Source of the DNA: Pseudoduganella guangdongensis | Lineage (GTDB): Bacteria > Pseudomonadota > Gammaproteobacteria > Burkholderiales > Burkholderiaceae_D | Assembly: GCF_009857475.1 (NCBI RefSeq) | Contig: NZ_WWCJ01000026.1 | Span: 1 to 64,000 of the forward strand | Direction of reading: 5' to 3' | DNA: 64,000 bases | Part shown: piece after piece, positions 48,690 through 56,000 of the stretch | Layout of the letters: each line of letters opens with the position of its first letter | Numbering within the stretch: the first letter of the stretch is position 1 | Notes under the pieces: model-generated | What the model was told of the DNA's origin: nothing | Database searches by the model: none | Seen by the model: only the letters and a program-made list of their open reading frames with translations | Position numbers and translations under genes: made by a program

Positions 48690-49982
48690 ATGCGCGACAT
48701 ACTCGTTACGCTGATCGTTTTCGCTTCGCTGCCCTACATCTTCAAACGGCCCTTCTTCGGCGCCGTCATGTGGATCTGGATCAGCGTGATGAACCCGCAC
48801 ACCCAGGGCTGGGGCTTCGCGCAGAACATGCCGTTTGCCGCCATCATTGCCGGCACCACGGTGCTGTCGATGATGGCCAAGCCGAAGCAGATCAGCTTCC
48901 CCAACACCGGCCTGACCTGGCTGCTGATCGCCTTCACCGCCTGGATCGGCGTGACGACGGTGTTCGCGATCGGCCCGGAGGACCCGCTGCCTCTGCTGAA
49001 CAAGGTGGTGAAAATCATGGGCATGACGATCGTCGTGTCGATGCTGGTGCGCACGCGCAAGGAGATCGAAATCCTGGTCTGGGTCGTGGTGATCTCGCTC
49101 GGCTACTACGGCGTGAAGGGCGGCCTGTTCACCGTGCGCAGCGGCGGCGCCTACCGCGTGTGGGGGCCGTCCGGCACCTTCATCGAGGGCAATAACGAGG
49201 TGGCGCTGGCGCTGATCATGGTGGTGCCGCTGATGCTCTACCTGGTGCCGCTGATCGCCAACAAATGGGGCAAGCGCGCCATGTGGGCGTCCGCCGGCCT
49301 GTGCGCGCTGGCCTCGCTGGGTTCCTACTCGCGCGGCGCGGCGCTGGCCATGGCCGCCATGTTGTCCTTCCTGTGGCTGAAAAGCCATAACAAGCTCAAA
49401 CTCGGCGTGCTGCTGGTGATGATGGCGCCGCTGGCGCTGGTATTCATGCCCGAGCAGTGGCACAGCCGCATCGACACCATCAACAATTACGAGCAGGACG
49501 GATCGGCCATGGGCCGCATCAACGCCTGGATGATGGCGATTAACCTGGCGGCGGACCACCCGCTGACCGGCGGCGGCCTGCAGATCTACAACGCGGAGAT
49601 CTTCTCGCGCTATGCGCCCAACCCGGAAGATATCCACGCCGCGCACAGCGTCTATTTCCAGGTACTCGGCGAGCACGGCTATGTCGGCCTGCTGCTGTAC
49701 CTGGCCTTGTACTTCGTGGTCTGGCGCAACGGCACCTGGGTGATCAAGAACGCCGGCCGCCTGCCCGAACTGGAATGGGCGCCGCGCCTGGTGCGCATGC
49801 TGCAGGTCAGTATTGTCGGCTTCCTGGTCGGCGGCGCCTTCCTCAGCCTGGCCTATTTCGACGTGCCGTATTACATCATGGTGATCATGGTGGCGACCCG
49901 CCTGCTGGTGGAACGCACCCTGAGGGAACACGCCACGCAAAAAGTTCTGGCGCAGGAAAAGGAGGCCCATAGTGTGGCTTAA
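48690..49982 (+). CDS. Exosortase A system-associated O-glycosylation ligase (O-antigen ligase family)
   Basis: A 430-residue polytopic membrane protein with about ten hydrophobic segments, starting MRDILVTLIVFASLPYIFKR after GGAGG. The periplasmic Wzy_C-like loop is SYSRGAALAMAAMLSFLW and GRINAWMMAINLAADHPLTG, followed by AHSVYFQVLGEHGYVGLLLY, which carries the conserved His and Arg positions of the ligase family. It may ligate glycan to PEP-CTERM proteins or polymerise the repeat unit. The end overlaps the next deacetylase gene by 11 bp. Confidence 0.92.
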   Translation: MRDILVTLIVFASLPYIFKRPFFGAVMWIWISVMNPHTQGWGFAQNMPFAAIIAGTTVLSMMAKPKQISFPNTGLTWLLIAFTAWIGVTTVFAIGPEDPLPLLNKVVKIMGMTIVVSMLVRTRKEIEILVWVVVISLGYYGVKGGLFTVRSGGAYRVWGPSGTFIEGNNEVALALIMVVPLMLYLVPLIANKWGKRAMWASAGLCALASLGSYSRGAALAMAAMLSFLWLKSHNKLKLGVLLVMMAPLALVFMPEQWHSRIDTINNYEQDGSAMGRINAWMMAINLAADHPLTGGGLQIYNAEIFSRYAPNPEDIHAAHSVYFQVLGEHGYVGLLLYLALYFVVWRNGTWVIKNAGRLPELEWAPRLVRMLQVSIVGFLVGGAFLSLAYFDVPYYIMVIMVATRLLVERTLREHATQKVLAQEKEAHSVA

Positions 49983-50943
49983 GCAGCAACTGGAGCGGGG
50001 CGCCTTGTCCCTGCTGTCTGGCGGCGGGCGGCGCGCCCCCACCATCCTGATCTATCACCGCATACTGCCGGAGCAGGACAAGCTGTTCCCGAGCGAAGTG
50101 CACCGCGCGCAGTTCGACCGCCAACTGGCCTGGCTCAAGACCCGTTTCAACGTGCTGCCCCTGCTCGACACGGTGCGGCTGGCGGCGGAAGGGCGGCTGC
50201 CGGCGCGCAGCGCCTGCATCACCTTCGACGATGGTTATGCCGACAACGCCGAAGTGGCGCTGCCAGTGCTGCAGAAGCACGGCCTGCACGCCAGCTTCTT
50301 CATCGCCACCGGCTTCCTCGACGGCGGCCGCATGTGGAACGATACCGTGATCGAATCGGTACGGCGCGCGCCGGTCGACGTGCTGGACGCGACCTCGCTG
50401 GGCCTGGGCCGCCATGCAGTGGGTAACTGGGAGCAGAAGCGCCAGGCGATCAGCGCGCTGATCGGCCAGCTCAAGTACCTGCCGATGGCGGAACGCCTGG
50501 AGCAGGTCGGCAAGGTGGCGCAGCTCTCGGGCGCCGTCCTGCCGCAAGACCTGATGATGACCACGGAGCAGCTGCGCAAGCTGCACACGGCCGGCATGGG
50601 CATTGGCGGCCACACCGTCAATCACCCGATCCTGGCGCGCCTGGACGGCGCCGAAGCGCGGCGCGAAATTGCGCAAGGCAAGGCGGCGCTGGAATCTGCC
50701 CTCGACGCGCCGGTGCGCGTGTTCGCCTACCCGAACGGCAAACCGGGCCAGGACTACCTGGCCGAGCATGTGGCCATGGTGCGCGAGCTGGGTTTCGAGG
50801 CTGCCGTCTCGACCTCCTGGGGCGCCAGCCGCGGCGCAACCGACTGGTTCCAGCTGCCGCGCTTTACGCCATGGGATGAAGGCATGGGCAAGTTCAGCCT
50901 GCGCATGGCGCGCAATATGCTGCAACCGGCGGCGCGCGTCTAA
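49972..50943 (+). CDS. Polysaccharide deacetylase family protein
   Basis: A 323-residue NodB-fold protein. The start is GTG at 49972 with GGAGG at 49961-49965. The first ~20 residues are amphipathic (WLKQQLERGALSLLSGGG) rather than a clear signal peptide. The catalytic motifs are ACITFDDGYADNAEVAL (Asp pair, about 82-98) and IGGHTVNHPILARLDG (HxxxH metal site). AYPNGKPGQDYLAEH is the third motif. It removes acetyl groups from the polysaccharide. It closes the plus-strand locus and runs convergently into the gene at 50940 with overlapping stops. Confidence 0.9.
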   Translation: MWLKQQLERGALSLLSGGGRRAPTILIYHRILPEQDKLFPSEVHRAQFDRQLAWLKTRFNVLPLLDTVRLAAEGRLPARSACITFDDGYADNAEVALPVLQKHGLHASFFIATGFLDGGRMWNDTVIESVRRAPVDVLDATSLGLGRHAVGNWEQKRQAISALIGQLKYLPMAERLEQVGKVAQLSGAVLPQDLMMTTEQLRKLHTAGMGIGGHTVNHPILARLDGAEARREIAQGKAALESALDAPVRVFAYPNGKPGQDYLAEHVAMVRELGFEAAVSTSWGASRGATDWFQLPRFTPWDEGMGKFSLRMARNMLQPAARV

Positions 50944-51260
50944 CCGGGATCGTCGCCGTCGCCCCGGCGCAAGCGTGACAGCAGGGCGGCGGTCTGCTCG
51001 TTCAGCGGCAGGCCGTGGCGCCGCAGCAGCTGCACATGCAGCACCAGGTTTTCCAGCACCAGCTTGGCCGCCACCGCCAGCAATGTCAGGCGACGGTCCT
51101 CCTCGCTGAAGGACTCCAGGGCGTCCGCCATTTCGCACAGGTGGGTGGCCACCAGCTGGCGTAACTCCTGTTCATCAAAGGGCAGGTCGGCGAAATCGAT
51201 CGGGTCTTCCTGCTCCACCTCATGCATCAACAGCTCGAGTTCCTGCGGGGTGATACCCAT
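50940..51260 (-). CDS. Small acidic helical protein of unknown function
   Basis: A 106-residue, strongly acidic, mainly helical protein not recognised. The start ATG at 51260 has GGAG six to seven bases upstream. Visible parts are HEVEQEDPIDFADLPFDEQE and LTLLAVAAKLVLENLVLHVQLL; a single Cys is in ATHLCEMADAL. The stop codons of this gene and the deacetylase overlap by 4 bp on opposite strands, with no terminator between, so transcription may interfere. It is divergent from the ThiS-like gene at 51312. Confidence 0.65.
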   Translation of the reverse strand: MGITPQELELLMHEVEQEDPIDFADLPFDEQELRQLVATHLCEMADALESFSEEDRRLTLLAVAAKLVLENLVLHVQLLRRHGLPLNEQTAALLSRLRRGDGDDPG

Positions 51261-51311
51261 GCGTAGCTCCGGTCAAGCACATGAGGCCATTGTAGGCCAA
51301 AGCGCGCTAGA

Positions 51312-51581
51312 ATGGCCCTTCCCATGGCCCAGATCATCTTCACCCAACAGTTGGCGCGCTTCCTGCCGGTTCCGACACTGGAGACGCAGGCGGCCACCTT
51401 GCGCGCCGCGCTGGACCAGGCCTTTGCCGCCAACCCGCGCCTGGGCGCCTATGTGCTGGACGAACAGGGCCGGCTGCGCGCCAATGTGGTGGTGTTCATC
51501 GACGGCCAGCGCAGCGCCCTCGAAGCGCCCGTGCGCGACGATTCCAAGATCTATGTGCTGCAAGCCTTATCCGGAGGATGA
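51312..51581 (+). CDS. MoaD/ThiS-like ubiquitin-fold protein
   Basis: An 89-residue beta-grasp protein ending in Gly-Gly (LQALSGG), the C-terminal diglycine needed for adenylation and thiocarboxylate formation. The body (QIIFTQQLARFLPVPTLETQ, VLDEQGRLRANVVVFIDGQR) matches ThiS/MoaD. Start at 51312 or at an internal ATG four codons on (51324). It is one base before the propeller gene, with the Shine-Dalgarno of that gene inside its last codons. No E1 enzyme is adjacent; an E1-like protein is encoded at 18466. A ThiS-propeller pair occurs in other Burkholderiales as far as I recall. Confidence 0.85.
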   Translation: MALPMAQIIFTQQLARFLPVPTLETQAATLRAALDQAFAANPRLGAYVLDEQGRLRANVVVFIDGQRSALEAPVRDDSKIYVLQALSGG

Positions 51582-51582
51582 C

Positions 51583-52677
51583 ATGGCAGACCGCGCTTAC
51601 CTTGCAACCCGCAAGGGCCTGTTCGAACTGGCCTACCGCAATGGCGAATGGAAGCTGGAAGAAGGCAAATCCTTCTTCGGCGATCCGGTGTCGATGGTAC
51701 TGCACGACGCGCGCGACGGCGCCACCTATGCCTGCCTGAACCTGGGCCACTTCGGCGCCAAGCTGCACCGGCGCGATGCCGGCAGCGAAGACTGGACCGA
51801 AATCGCCGTGCCCACCTATCCTGCCAAGCCGGAAGGCAGCACCGATACCGTTGACTGGACGCTCAAGCAAATCTGGGTGCTGGAAGCGGGTGGCCCCGAC
51901 CAGCCCGGCGTGCTGTGGGCCGGCACCTTTCCCGGCGGCCTGTTCCGCTCCAACGACCGCGGCGACAGCTGGCAACTGGTGGAGTCCTTGTGGAACGCGC
52001 CGGAACGCTTGCAATGGATGGGCGGCGGCTACGACGTGCCCGGCATCCACAGCATCTGCGTCGATCCGCGCGACAGCAATGCCGTGCTGGTGGCCGTATC
52101 GTGCGGCGGCGCCTGGCTGACGCAGGACGGTGGCGCCACCTGGCAGCTACGCGCCAGCGGCATGAAGGCACGCTATATGCCGCCCGAAATGCAGGACGCT
52201 GGTGCGATCCAGGACGCGCACCGCATCGTGCGCTGCGCTGCCGAGCCGGACGTGCTGTGGTGCCAGCACCATTGCGGCATCTGGCGCTCGCGCGACAACG
52301 CCCTATCGTGGGAAGAGGTGACCGCCCCGCTATCAAGCTTCGGCTTCGCCGTGGCCGTACACCCGCGCGACGGCAACACCGCCTGGTTCGCGCCTGCCGT
52401 GGCCGACCAGCAGCGCGTGCCGGTCGACGCCGCGCTGGCCGTCAACCGCAGCAGCGATGGCGGCGCCAGTTTCACCACCTTGCGCAGCGGCTTGCCGCAG
52501 GAGCACTGCTATGACCTGGTGTACCGCCACGGCCTGGCGGTGGCCGACGACGGCAAAACCCTGCTGATGGCCTCCACCACCGGCGGCGCCTGGCTCTCCA
52601 CCAACGGCGGCGAGCACTGGCAAACCATTTCCACCACTTTGCCGCCGGTGTATGCGGTGCGCTTTAACGCAAATTAA
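51583..52677 (+). CDS. BNR/WD40-like beta-propeller protein (sialidase-fold)
   Basis: A 364-residue cytosolic beta-propeller. GGAGG at 51573-51577 precedes the ATG at 51583; a much longer frame upstream is a shadow. Repeated Asp-box-like motifs are seen: FRSNDRGDSWQLVES, LTQDGGATWQLRAS, WRSRDNALSWEEVTA, NRSSDGGASFTTLRS and STNGGEHWQTIS. These are typical of exo-alpha-sialidase/BNR folds. No signal peptide. It is translationally linked to the ThiS-like protein (1-bp gap), suggesting interaction. Enzymatic activity is not evident. Confidence 0.83.
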   Translation: MADRAYLATRKGLFELAYRNGEWKLEEGKSFFGDPVSMVLHDARDGATYACLNLGHFGAKLHRRDAGSEDWTEIAVPTYPAKPEGSTDTVDWTLKQIWVLEAGGPDQPGVLWAGTFPGGLFRSNDRGDSWQLVESLWNAPERLQWMGGGYDVPGIHSICVDPRDSNAVLVAVSCGGAWLTQDGGATWQLRASGMKARYMPPEMQDAGAIQDAHRIVRCAAEPDVLWCQHHCGIWRSRDNALSWEEVTAPLSSFGFAVAVHPRDGNTAWFAPAVADQQRVPVDAALAVNRSSDGGASFTTLRSGLPQEHCYDLVYRHGLAVADDGKTLLMASTTGGAWLSTNGGEHWQTISTTLPPVYAVRFNAN

Positions 52678-52790
52678 GTGGCGTGATTGGAGCACTAAAG
52701 AATGGACACCGGTAAATTTCCGCAGACAATAGCAACCGTTCAAATTTTGACCACGACCGTTAAGCAATACGAAAAATCAAGGTAATCACG

Positions 52791-53384
52791 ATGGTGACGC
52801 GTAGAGCAATATGTGCATTTCTGTTGTCATGCTTGTCGCCGGTGGGGTTGGCTGACTCCTGCCGAAAATCCTACAAGGACTCGTGTCTGCTACTCCAGAA
52901 GTTAGGTGAAATTGAAGAGGGAACCTTGCCCGAGCTTCCACATAAGCGCCCCAACTACGACGATCCAGAACCGTTAGGCGTCACTTTCTTCCGCACGCGC
53001 CTTGAAAACAGGAAGCTCGCAAACCTGACGCTCCCAAGAACATTTTTTGGTCGCTCAGAAGTCCGAAAAGTGTCTTTTGAAAATACAGACCTTTCTGAGT
53101 CAACTCTTTGTTGGAATGACTTTACGGGGGTCAATTTTAGTAAAGCCACGCTAGCGAATGCTGACTTACGTGCAACGACATTTGTCAAAGTGCGCTTTAA
53201 TCAAGCAGACCTCAGGGGGGCTGATTTACGGCGCTCGTCCTTTGAAGCTTGCAGCTTCGTTGGTGCCGATTTTTCAGGTGCGATAGCGAATCGAGAACAG
53301 CAGGCCGATTTGACTTTATCTAAAAGGCAGTTCGCACAGGTTTCTTGGACAGATAACGATGGCGATGAACCTGGTGGTGGCTAA
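52791..53384 (+). CDS. Pentapeptide-repeat protein with signal peptide
   Basis: A 197-residue protein in the low-GC island. The N-terminus (RRAICAFLLSCLSPVGLADS) is a signal peptide. Residues ~85-170 are pentapeptide repeats A(D/N)LxX: FENTDLSESTLCWNDFTGVN, FSKATLANADLRATTFVKVR, FNQADLRGADLRRSSFEACS and FVGADFSGAI. Such proteins form a right-handed beta-helix and are scaffolds with unknown partners. Base composition is clearly lower in GC than the XrtA locus, which suggests acquisition. It is the first gene of a run of five small same-strand genes. Confidence 0.82.
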   Translation: MVTRRAICAFLLSCLSPVGLADSCRKSYKDSCLLLQKLGEIEEGTLPELPHKRPNYDDPEPLGVTFFRTRLENRKLANLTLPRTFFGRSEVRKVSFENTDLSESTLCWNDFTGVNFSKATLANADLRATTFVKVRFNQADLRGADLRRSSFEACSFVGADFSGAIANREQQADLTLSKRQFAQVSWTDNDGDEPGGG

Positions 53385-53387
53385 CAA

Positions 53388-53422
53388 TTGCGTTGCATCG
53401 CATCGCATCGCATTGCGTTGCG
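53388..53422. repeat. Pentanucleotide tandem repeat (TYGCR)x7
   Basis: Seven tandem 5-bp units, TTGCG TTGCA TCGCA TCGCA TCGCA TTGCG TTGCG, just after the pentapeptide-repeat gene. The length is 35 bp. It may vary in copy number by slippage. Confidence 0.85.
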
Positions 53423-53476
53423 CTCCGTTCCGGTTGTGACCAAGAGCCGACCTACGCGAGCATTTGAGGAAGAAGA

Positions 53477-53701
53477 ATGACGGAAGAAGAGTGTGTGAGG
53501 ATTGCTGAAAATTATTTGTCGTCCCATACCATTGAGCATACGCGGCCTGGCCGAATTCAGAGAAAAGAAAATGCACGATGGGAAGCAGTTTTTCTCATTC
53601 CAGAGGCACGCGACCCTTCTTTAGCCGTTGTTGATCCTCCAGACGTGCGGGTATGGGTAACGCTTCGGAATGGCGAAGTCGAATGGATTCACCAAATGTA
53701 A
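53477..53701 (+). CDS. Small hypothetical protein
   Basis: A 74-residue protein not recognised. GAGGAAGAAG just upstream gives a fair Shine-Dalgarno. It starts MTEEECVRIAENYLSSHTIE and continues with a beta-rich part (ARWEAVFLIPEARDP, VRVWVTLRNGEVEWIHQM) resembling small immunity-type or NTF2-like proteins; that resemblance is weak. It has no membrane segment. It lies in the low-GC island on the same strand as its neighbours and is separated from the next gene by a spacer carrying a hairpin. Confidence 0.5.
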   Translation: MTEEECVRIAENYLSSHTIEHTRPGRIQRKENARWEAVFLIPEARDPSLAVVDPPDVRVWVTLRNGEVEWIHQM

Positions 53702-53747
53702 GTCGCAGCAATGTGGCCGGTTCAATCGGCCAGAAGCAAACTGAATA

Positions 53748-54032
53748 ATGAATCACGAAATCACACTTAACATTCGATACGACATTCCCGAAGGCGAATG
53801 GAAGCTAATTTCAGAAGTCTATCGGAGCATGGATGGTTGGCTGGGAGCTGACGACCTGCCACGATGGTTTGGCAATGAAGACGATGCGAAATATATCTGG
53901 GCGTCTGTAGAACCTGGCGGGGTCCAGTTCGGTGGCAAGATGGAGGCTGCGTTGTGGACTTCATGGCTTACGGTGCTCTGCGCCAAACTATCGCTTGCCC
54001 TTGGTCGAGAAATCCACGACGCAGAAATTTAG
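53748..54032 (+). CDS. Small hypothetical protein
   Basis: A 94-residue protein not recognised. The sequence NHEITLNIRYDIPEGEWKLI is beta-rich, followed by acidic, aromatic-rich DGWLGADDLPRWFGNEDDAK and an amphipathic C-terminus (WTSWLTVLCAKLSLALGREI). Composition suggests an immunity-like or small regulatory protein; no function can be assigned. It has low GC like the other members of the run, and its spacer contains CCCGA-CGT-TCGGG at 54053-54065. Confidence 0.5.
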   Translation: MNHEITLNIRYDIPEGEWKLISEVYRSMDGWLGADDLPRWFGNEDDAKYIWASVEPGGVQFGGKMEAALWTSWLTVLCAKLSLALGREIHDAEI

Positions 54033-54104
54033 TTGGCTGCGTACGGCCATAACCCGACGTTCGGGTAATTACGAAAAGAGCTTTGATTTACCTACAGCCG
54101 CAAA

Positions 54105-54545
54105 ATGAGCAACATAACTAAGCCTTTCAGCCGAGCTACCAGTCGCAGAATAGGGATCGTTCACTCGTGCCTTGGGGGTGTGCTGCTTTTCTGCGCCGCA
54201 TACTTTACATACTCCAGTTCAGACCTCGCGTTGCGCGGGTCACGAGCGAATGGAATATTGCTTAGTAAGAATCCTGCAATCGTAAGCTTTCGTACTCCCT
54301 CAGGTGCGAATATATCTTTCGTGCAGAACATGGGTGGGCAAAGCCTTTCCGAAAAGGTCGGGCATGTAATTGAAGTTGTGTATCACCCCGAGGATCCTGA
54401 AGATGCCGTCGTGAGTGAGCTCTTATGGAGCTGGCCGGTTCTGCTGTGGGTCCTTTCCGCCTTTTTCGGAGTTTCTGGTTTCCTGATACTGACTCAGAGA
54501 ATGGTCGTTGGGCCGTTGAAAAAGAGTTTCCTCAACGCTGGATGA
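54105..54545 (+). CDS. DUF3592-like membrane protein
   Basis: A 146-residue protein with two transmembrane helices, about 17-37 (IVHSCLGGVLLFCAAYFTYS) and about 108-128 (WPVLLWVLSAFFGVSGFLIL). The intervening extramembrane part includes VSFRTPSGANISFVQNMGGQ and VIEVVYHPEDPEDAVVSE, which is the DUF3592 pattern (VxYxPxDPxxA). Function unknown. It is the fourth small gene of the run in the low-GC island. The spacer to the next gene holds CGGCCAGAAGC. Confidence 0.7.
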   Translation: MSNITKPFSRATSRRIGIVHSCLGGVLLFCAAYFTYSSSDLALRGSRANGILLSKNPAIVSFRTPSGANISFVQNMGGQSLSEKVGHVIEVVYHPEDPEDAVVSELLWSWPVLLWVLSAFFGVSGFLILTQRMVVGPLKKSFLNAG

Positions 54546-54611
54546 GCGCGCGAAGTAGCGTAACCGGCCAGAAGCTGCCCACCGAAACATCGGAAATTCG
54601 AGGAACAACTA

Positions 54612-54956
54612 GTGTTGAACGACCTTGAAAAAAAGAAGATTGAAAACGCGGTCGGAGCCTTCGTCGCAAAGCGTCGTCCGCCCGCCCACATTCGAAAAGA
54701 AGTTGACCTTGATTTCAGGATTGCAGGGCAGAGCATAGAAATTTTTGAGATTCGCCCCGTTTGGCAAGGGATTGGAGAAACGCATGAAATCCCTATCGCG
54801 AAAGCGACGTTTGTCAGAACGCGCGGCGTTTGGCAATTGTATTGGCAGCGCAGAGACCTGAAGTGGCACAGTTATGAGCCGTTGCCGGCGGTGCCATCAA
54901 TTGAAGATGTCATTGCCGAGATTGACGCTGATCCGTGGGCCTGCTTCTGGGGATAA
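54612..54956 (+). CDS. DUF3024-domain protein
   Basis: A 114-residue protein from GTG at 54612. RPPAHIRKEVDLDFRIAGQS, EIRPVWQGIGETHEIPIAKA and VWQLYWQRRDLKWHSYEPLP match the DUF3024 family pattern (RP.W......H..P.AK.....WQLYW.R.D.KWH.Y). DUF3024 proteins are often in defence islands and mobile DNA; their function is not known. It is the last of the five same-strand small genes. The spacer after it contains GGCCGA-GT-TCGGCC (54986-54999). Confidence 0.75.
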   Translation: MLNDLEKKKIENAVGAFVAKRRPPAHIRKEVDLDFRIAGQSIEIFEIRPVWQGIGETHEIPIAKATFVRTRGVWQLYWQRRDLKWHSYEPLPAVPSIEDVIAEIDADPWACFWG

Positions 54957-55067
54957 ATCAGCACCACATCAGTGTGCGCTGACCCGGCCGAGTTCGGCCA
55001 ATACCTGCCGTTCGTTCAAAGCGCGCATGGCAGATGTACGGAATGGGGAGTATTTTTTCGGGGCCCC

Positions 55068-55244
55068 GTCTATTTCCGTCTAAATCGCGACAGTCAAGTC
55101 TAATCGGGGCTAGGAAAGCGGGGGGATCCGGTTTCGTGGACCGAAATCGCCCCGGCAAGGAAATTATTAGCCCGATCTAGACGCTGCGCCGCTTGCCATT
55201 AGACCGCGTTAGACTTCTCGATCAGGGCTTTAGACTGGCTAGAC
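55068..55244. repeat. TAGAC box array, downstream cluster (8 boxes)
   Basis: GTCTA at 55068, 55078 and 55098 (minus orientation), then TAGAC at 55178, 55200, 55210, 55231 and 55240 (plus). Successive spacings of 10, 20, 22, 10, 21 and 9 are near multiples of a helical turn, and the two groups face each other in inverted orientation. The last two boxes lie in the 3' end of the minus-strand gene at 55222. Flanks lean to Y-TAGAC-Y. The noncoding stretch 54957-55221 holds no gene that I can support. Confidence 0.75.
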
Positions 55245-55677
55245 TGCGCTCGCTATCGCGCATTCTGTAGTTACAAGCTCGTATCCAAAAGTCGTTCCCC
55301 GGAAAGCGCAACCAAAGGAAACGCCACGCGTTACGTCCTTTGGCATGGCGGTTCGCAAACCGCGAAGGTGTCAGATGTGCGCCATCATCGGAAACGATCT
55401 TATCGCCTATCACTTTGGCAAATTCGGTGGTGCCGCAATAGCTGGTGCGAAGGGCTGTACCTTCGGGGAGGAAAACATTCTTCCATTGGAACCCGCGCAT
55501 TGCATGGCCTCGCTCGCGCAGCGCCATCCGTTCCATTTCCATTGCTAGCCAACGATTCACGAGATCGGTAACAAAGGCGTCCAGCTTGACGCCAGGCCTC
55601 GCATCCATCAGGTACAAATCGAGTTTCAAATAGTCAGTCACGGGCAGGTAGACTGCTTGCTTCGCATCGTAATCCAT
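55222..55677 (-). CDS. Putative RHH-like/RAMA-like DNA-binding protein
   Basis: A 151-residue protein not firmly recognised. The start ATG at 55677 has GAGGGGG upstream. Residues ~8-48 (VYLPVTDYLKLDLYLMDARP, LDAFVTDLVNRWLAMEMERM) have a strand-helix-helix pattern like ribbon-helix-helix proteins. Residues ~62-135 (FLPEGTALRTSYCGTTEFAK, DDGAHLTPSRFANRHAKGRN, AWRFLWLRFPGND) resemble RAMA-type domains (restriction/methylase-associated), with the pattern LPxGTxLRxxYxG...SPSxxAN...NAWR. Both assignments are by eye and tentative. It stands alone and is embedded in TAGAC boxes, which makes it a candidate autoregulator. GC is low. Confidence 0.55.
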   Translation of the reverse strand: MDYDAKQAVYLPVTDYLKLDLYLMDARPGVKLDAFVTDLVNRWLAMEMERMALRERGHAMRGFQWKNVFLPEGTALRTSYCGTTEFAKVIGDKIVSDDGAHLTPSRFANRHAKGRNAWRFLWLRFPGNDFWIRACNYRMRDSERSLASLKP

Positions 55678-55698
55678 GATTCAGCCCCCTCGAAAATG

Positions 55699-55856
55699 GT
55701 CTAAAACTTGGATCGCGGAACGGAAAAATGGTTCACTTTAGATTTTGGCCCTGATATTTTGGATTGAACTAGACCGAGCCTGAGAATTCATGGATATGTT
55801 TAGACACCGGCCGCTAATTTTTATTCCGGGTTAGACCAAAACGGCGCGGAATAGAC
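55699..55856. repeat. TAGAC box array, upstream cluster (5 boxes)
   Basis: GTCTA at 55699, then TAGAC at 55770, 55801, 55832 and 55852, with spacings 71, 31, 31 and 20 bp, again close to helical multiples. One further box is within the coding start of the gene (55649). The 323-bp noncoding stretch 55678-56000 also holds TTTAGAT (55738) as a near match; apart from the boxes I see no gene or terminator, and 55857-56000 is featureless. Confidence 0.7.
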
Positions 55857-56000
55857 CGAATTGGACAGGGGGTGTTTTCAAGATACCAGGCGGGTATATT
55901 CACGACGGGGGAGTTCGATAACATACGCGAGGGTCCGAATTGGGGCGGAAGCGGCCAGTCACCTGGCAGATCCCATCAGGCGGCGCAACACCAACTCTGG

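Noticed and set aside
53388..53422. CRISPR-like repeat
   Set aside because: Units are 5 bp tandem without spacers; no Cas gene nearby.
52791..55010. Chromosomal integron with attC sites
   Set aside because: Spacers have hairpins but no clear GTTRRRY/RYYYAAC core pair and no integrase; kept only as cassette-like.
55060..55860. Tn7-like transposon end
   Set aside because: Multiple phased boxes recall TnsB sites, but boxes are only 5-7 bp, no TGT/ACA end or target duplication was seen, and no transposase gene is in the window.
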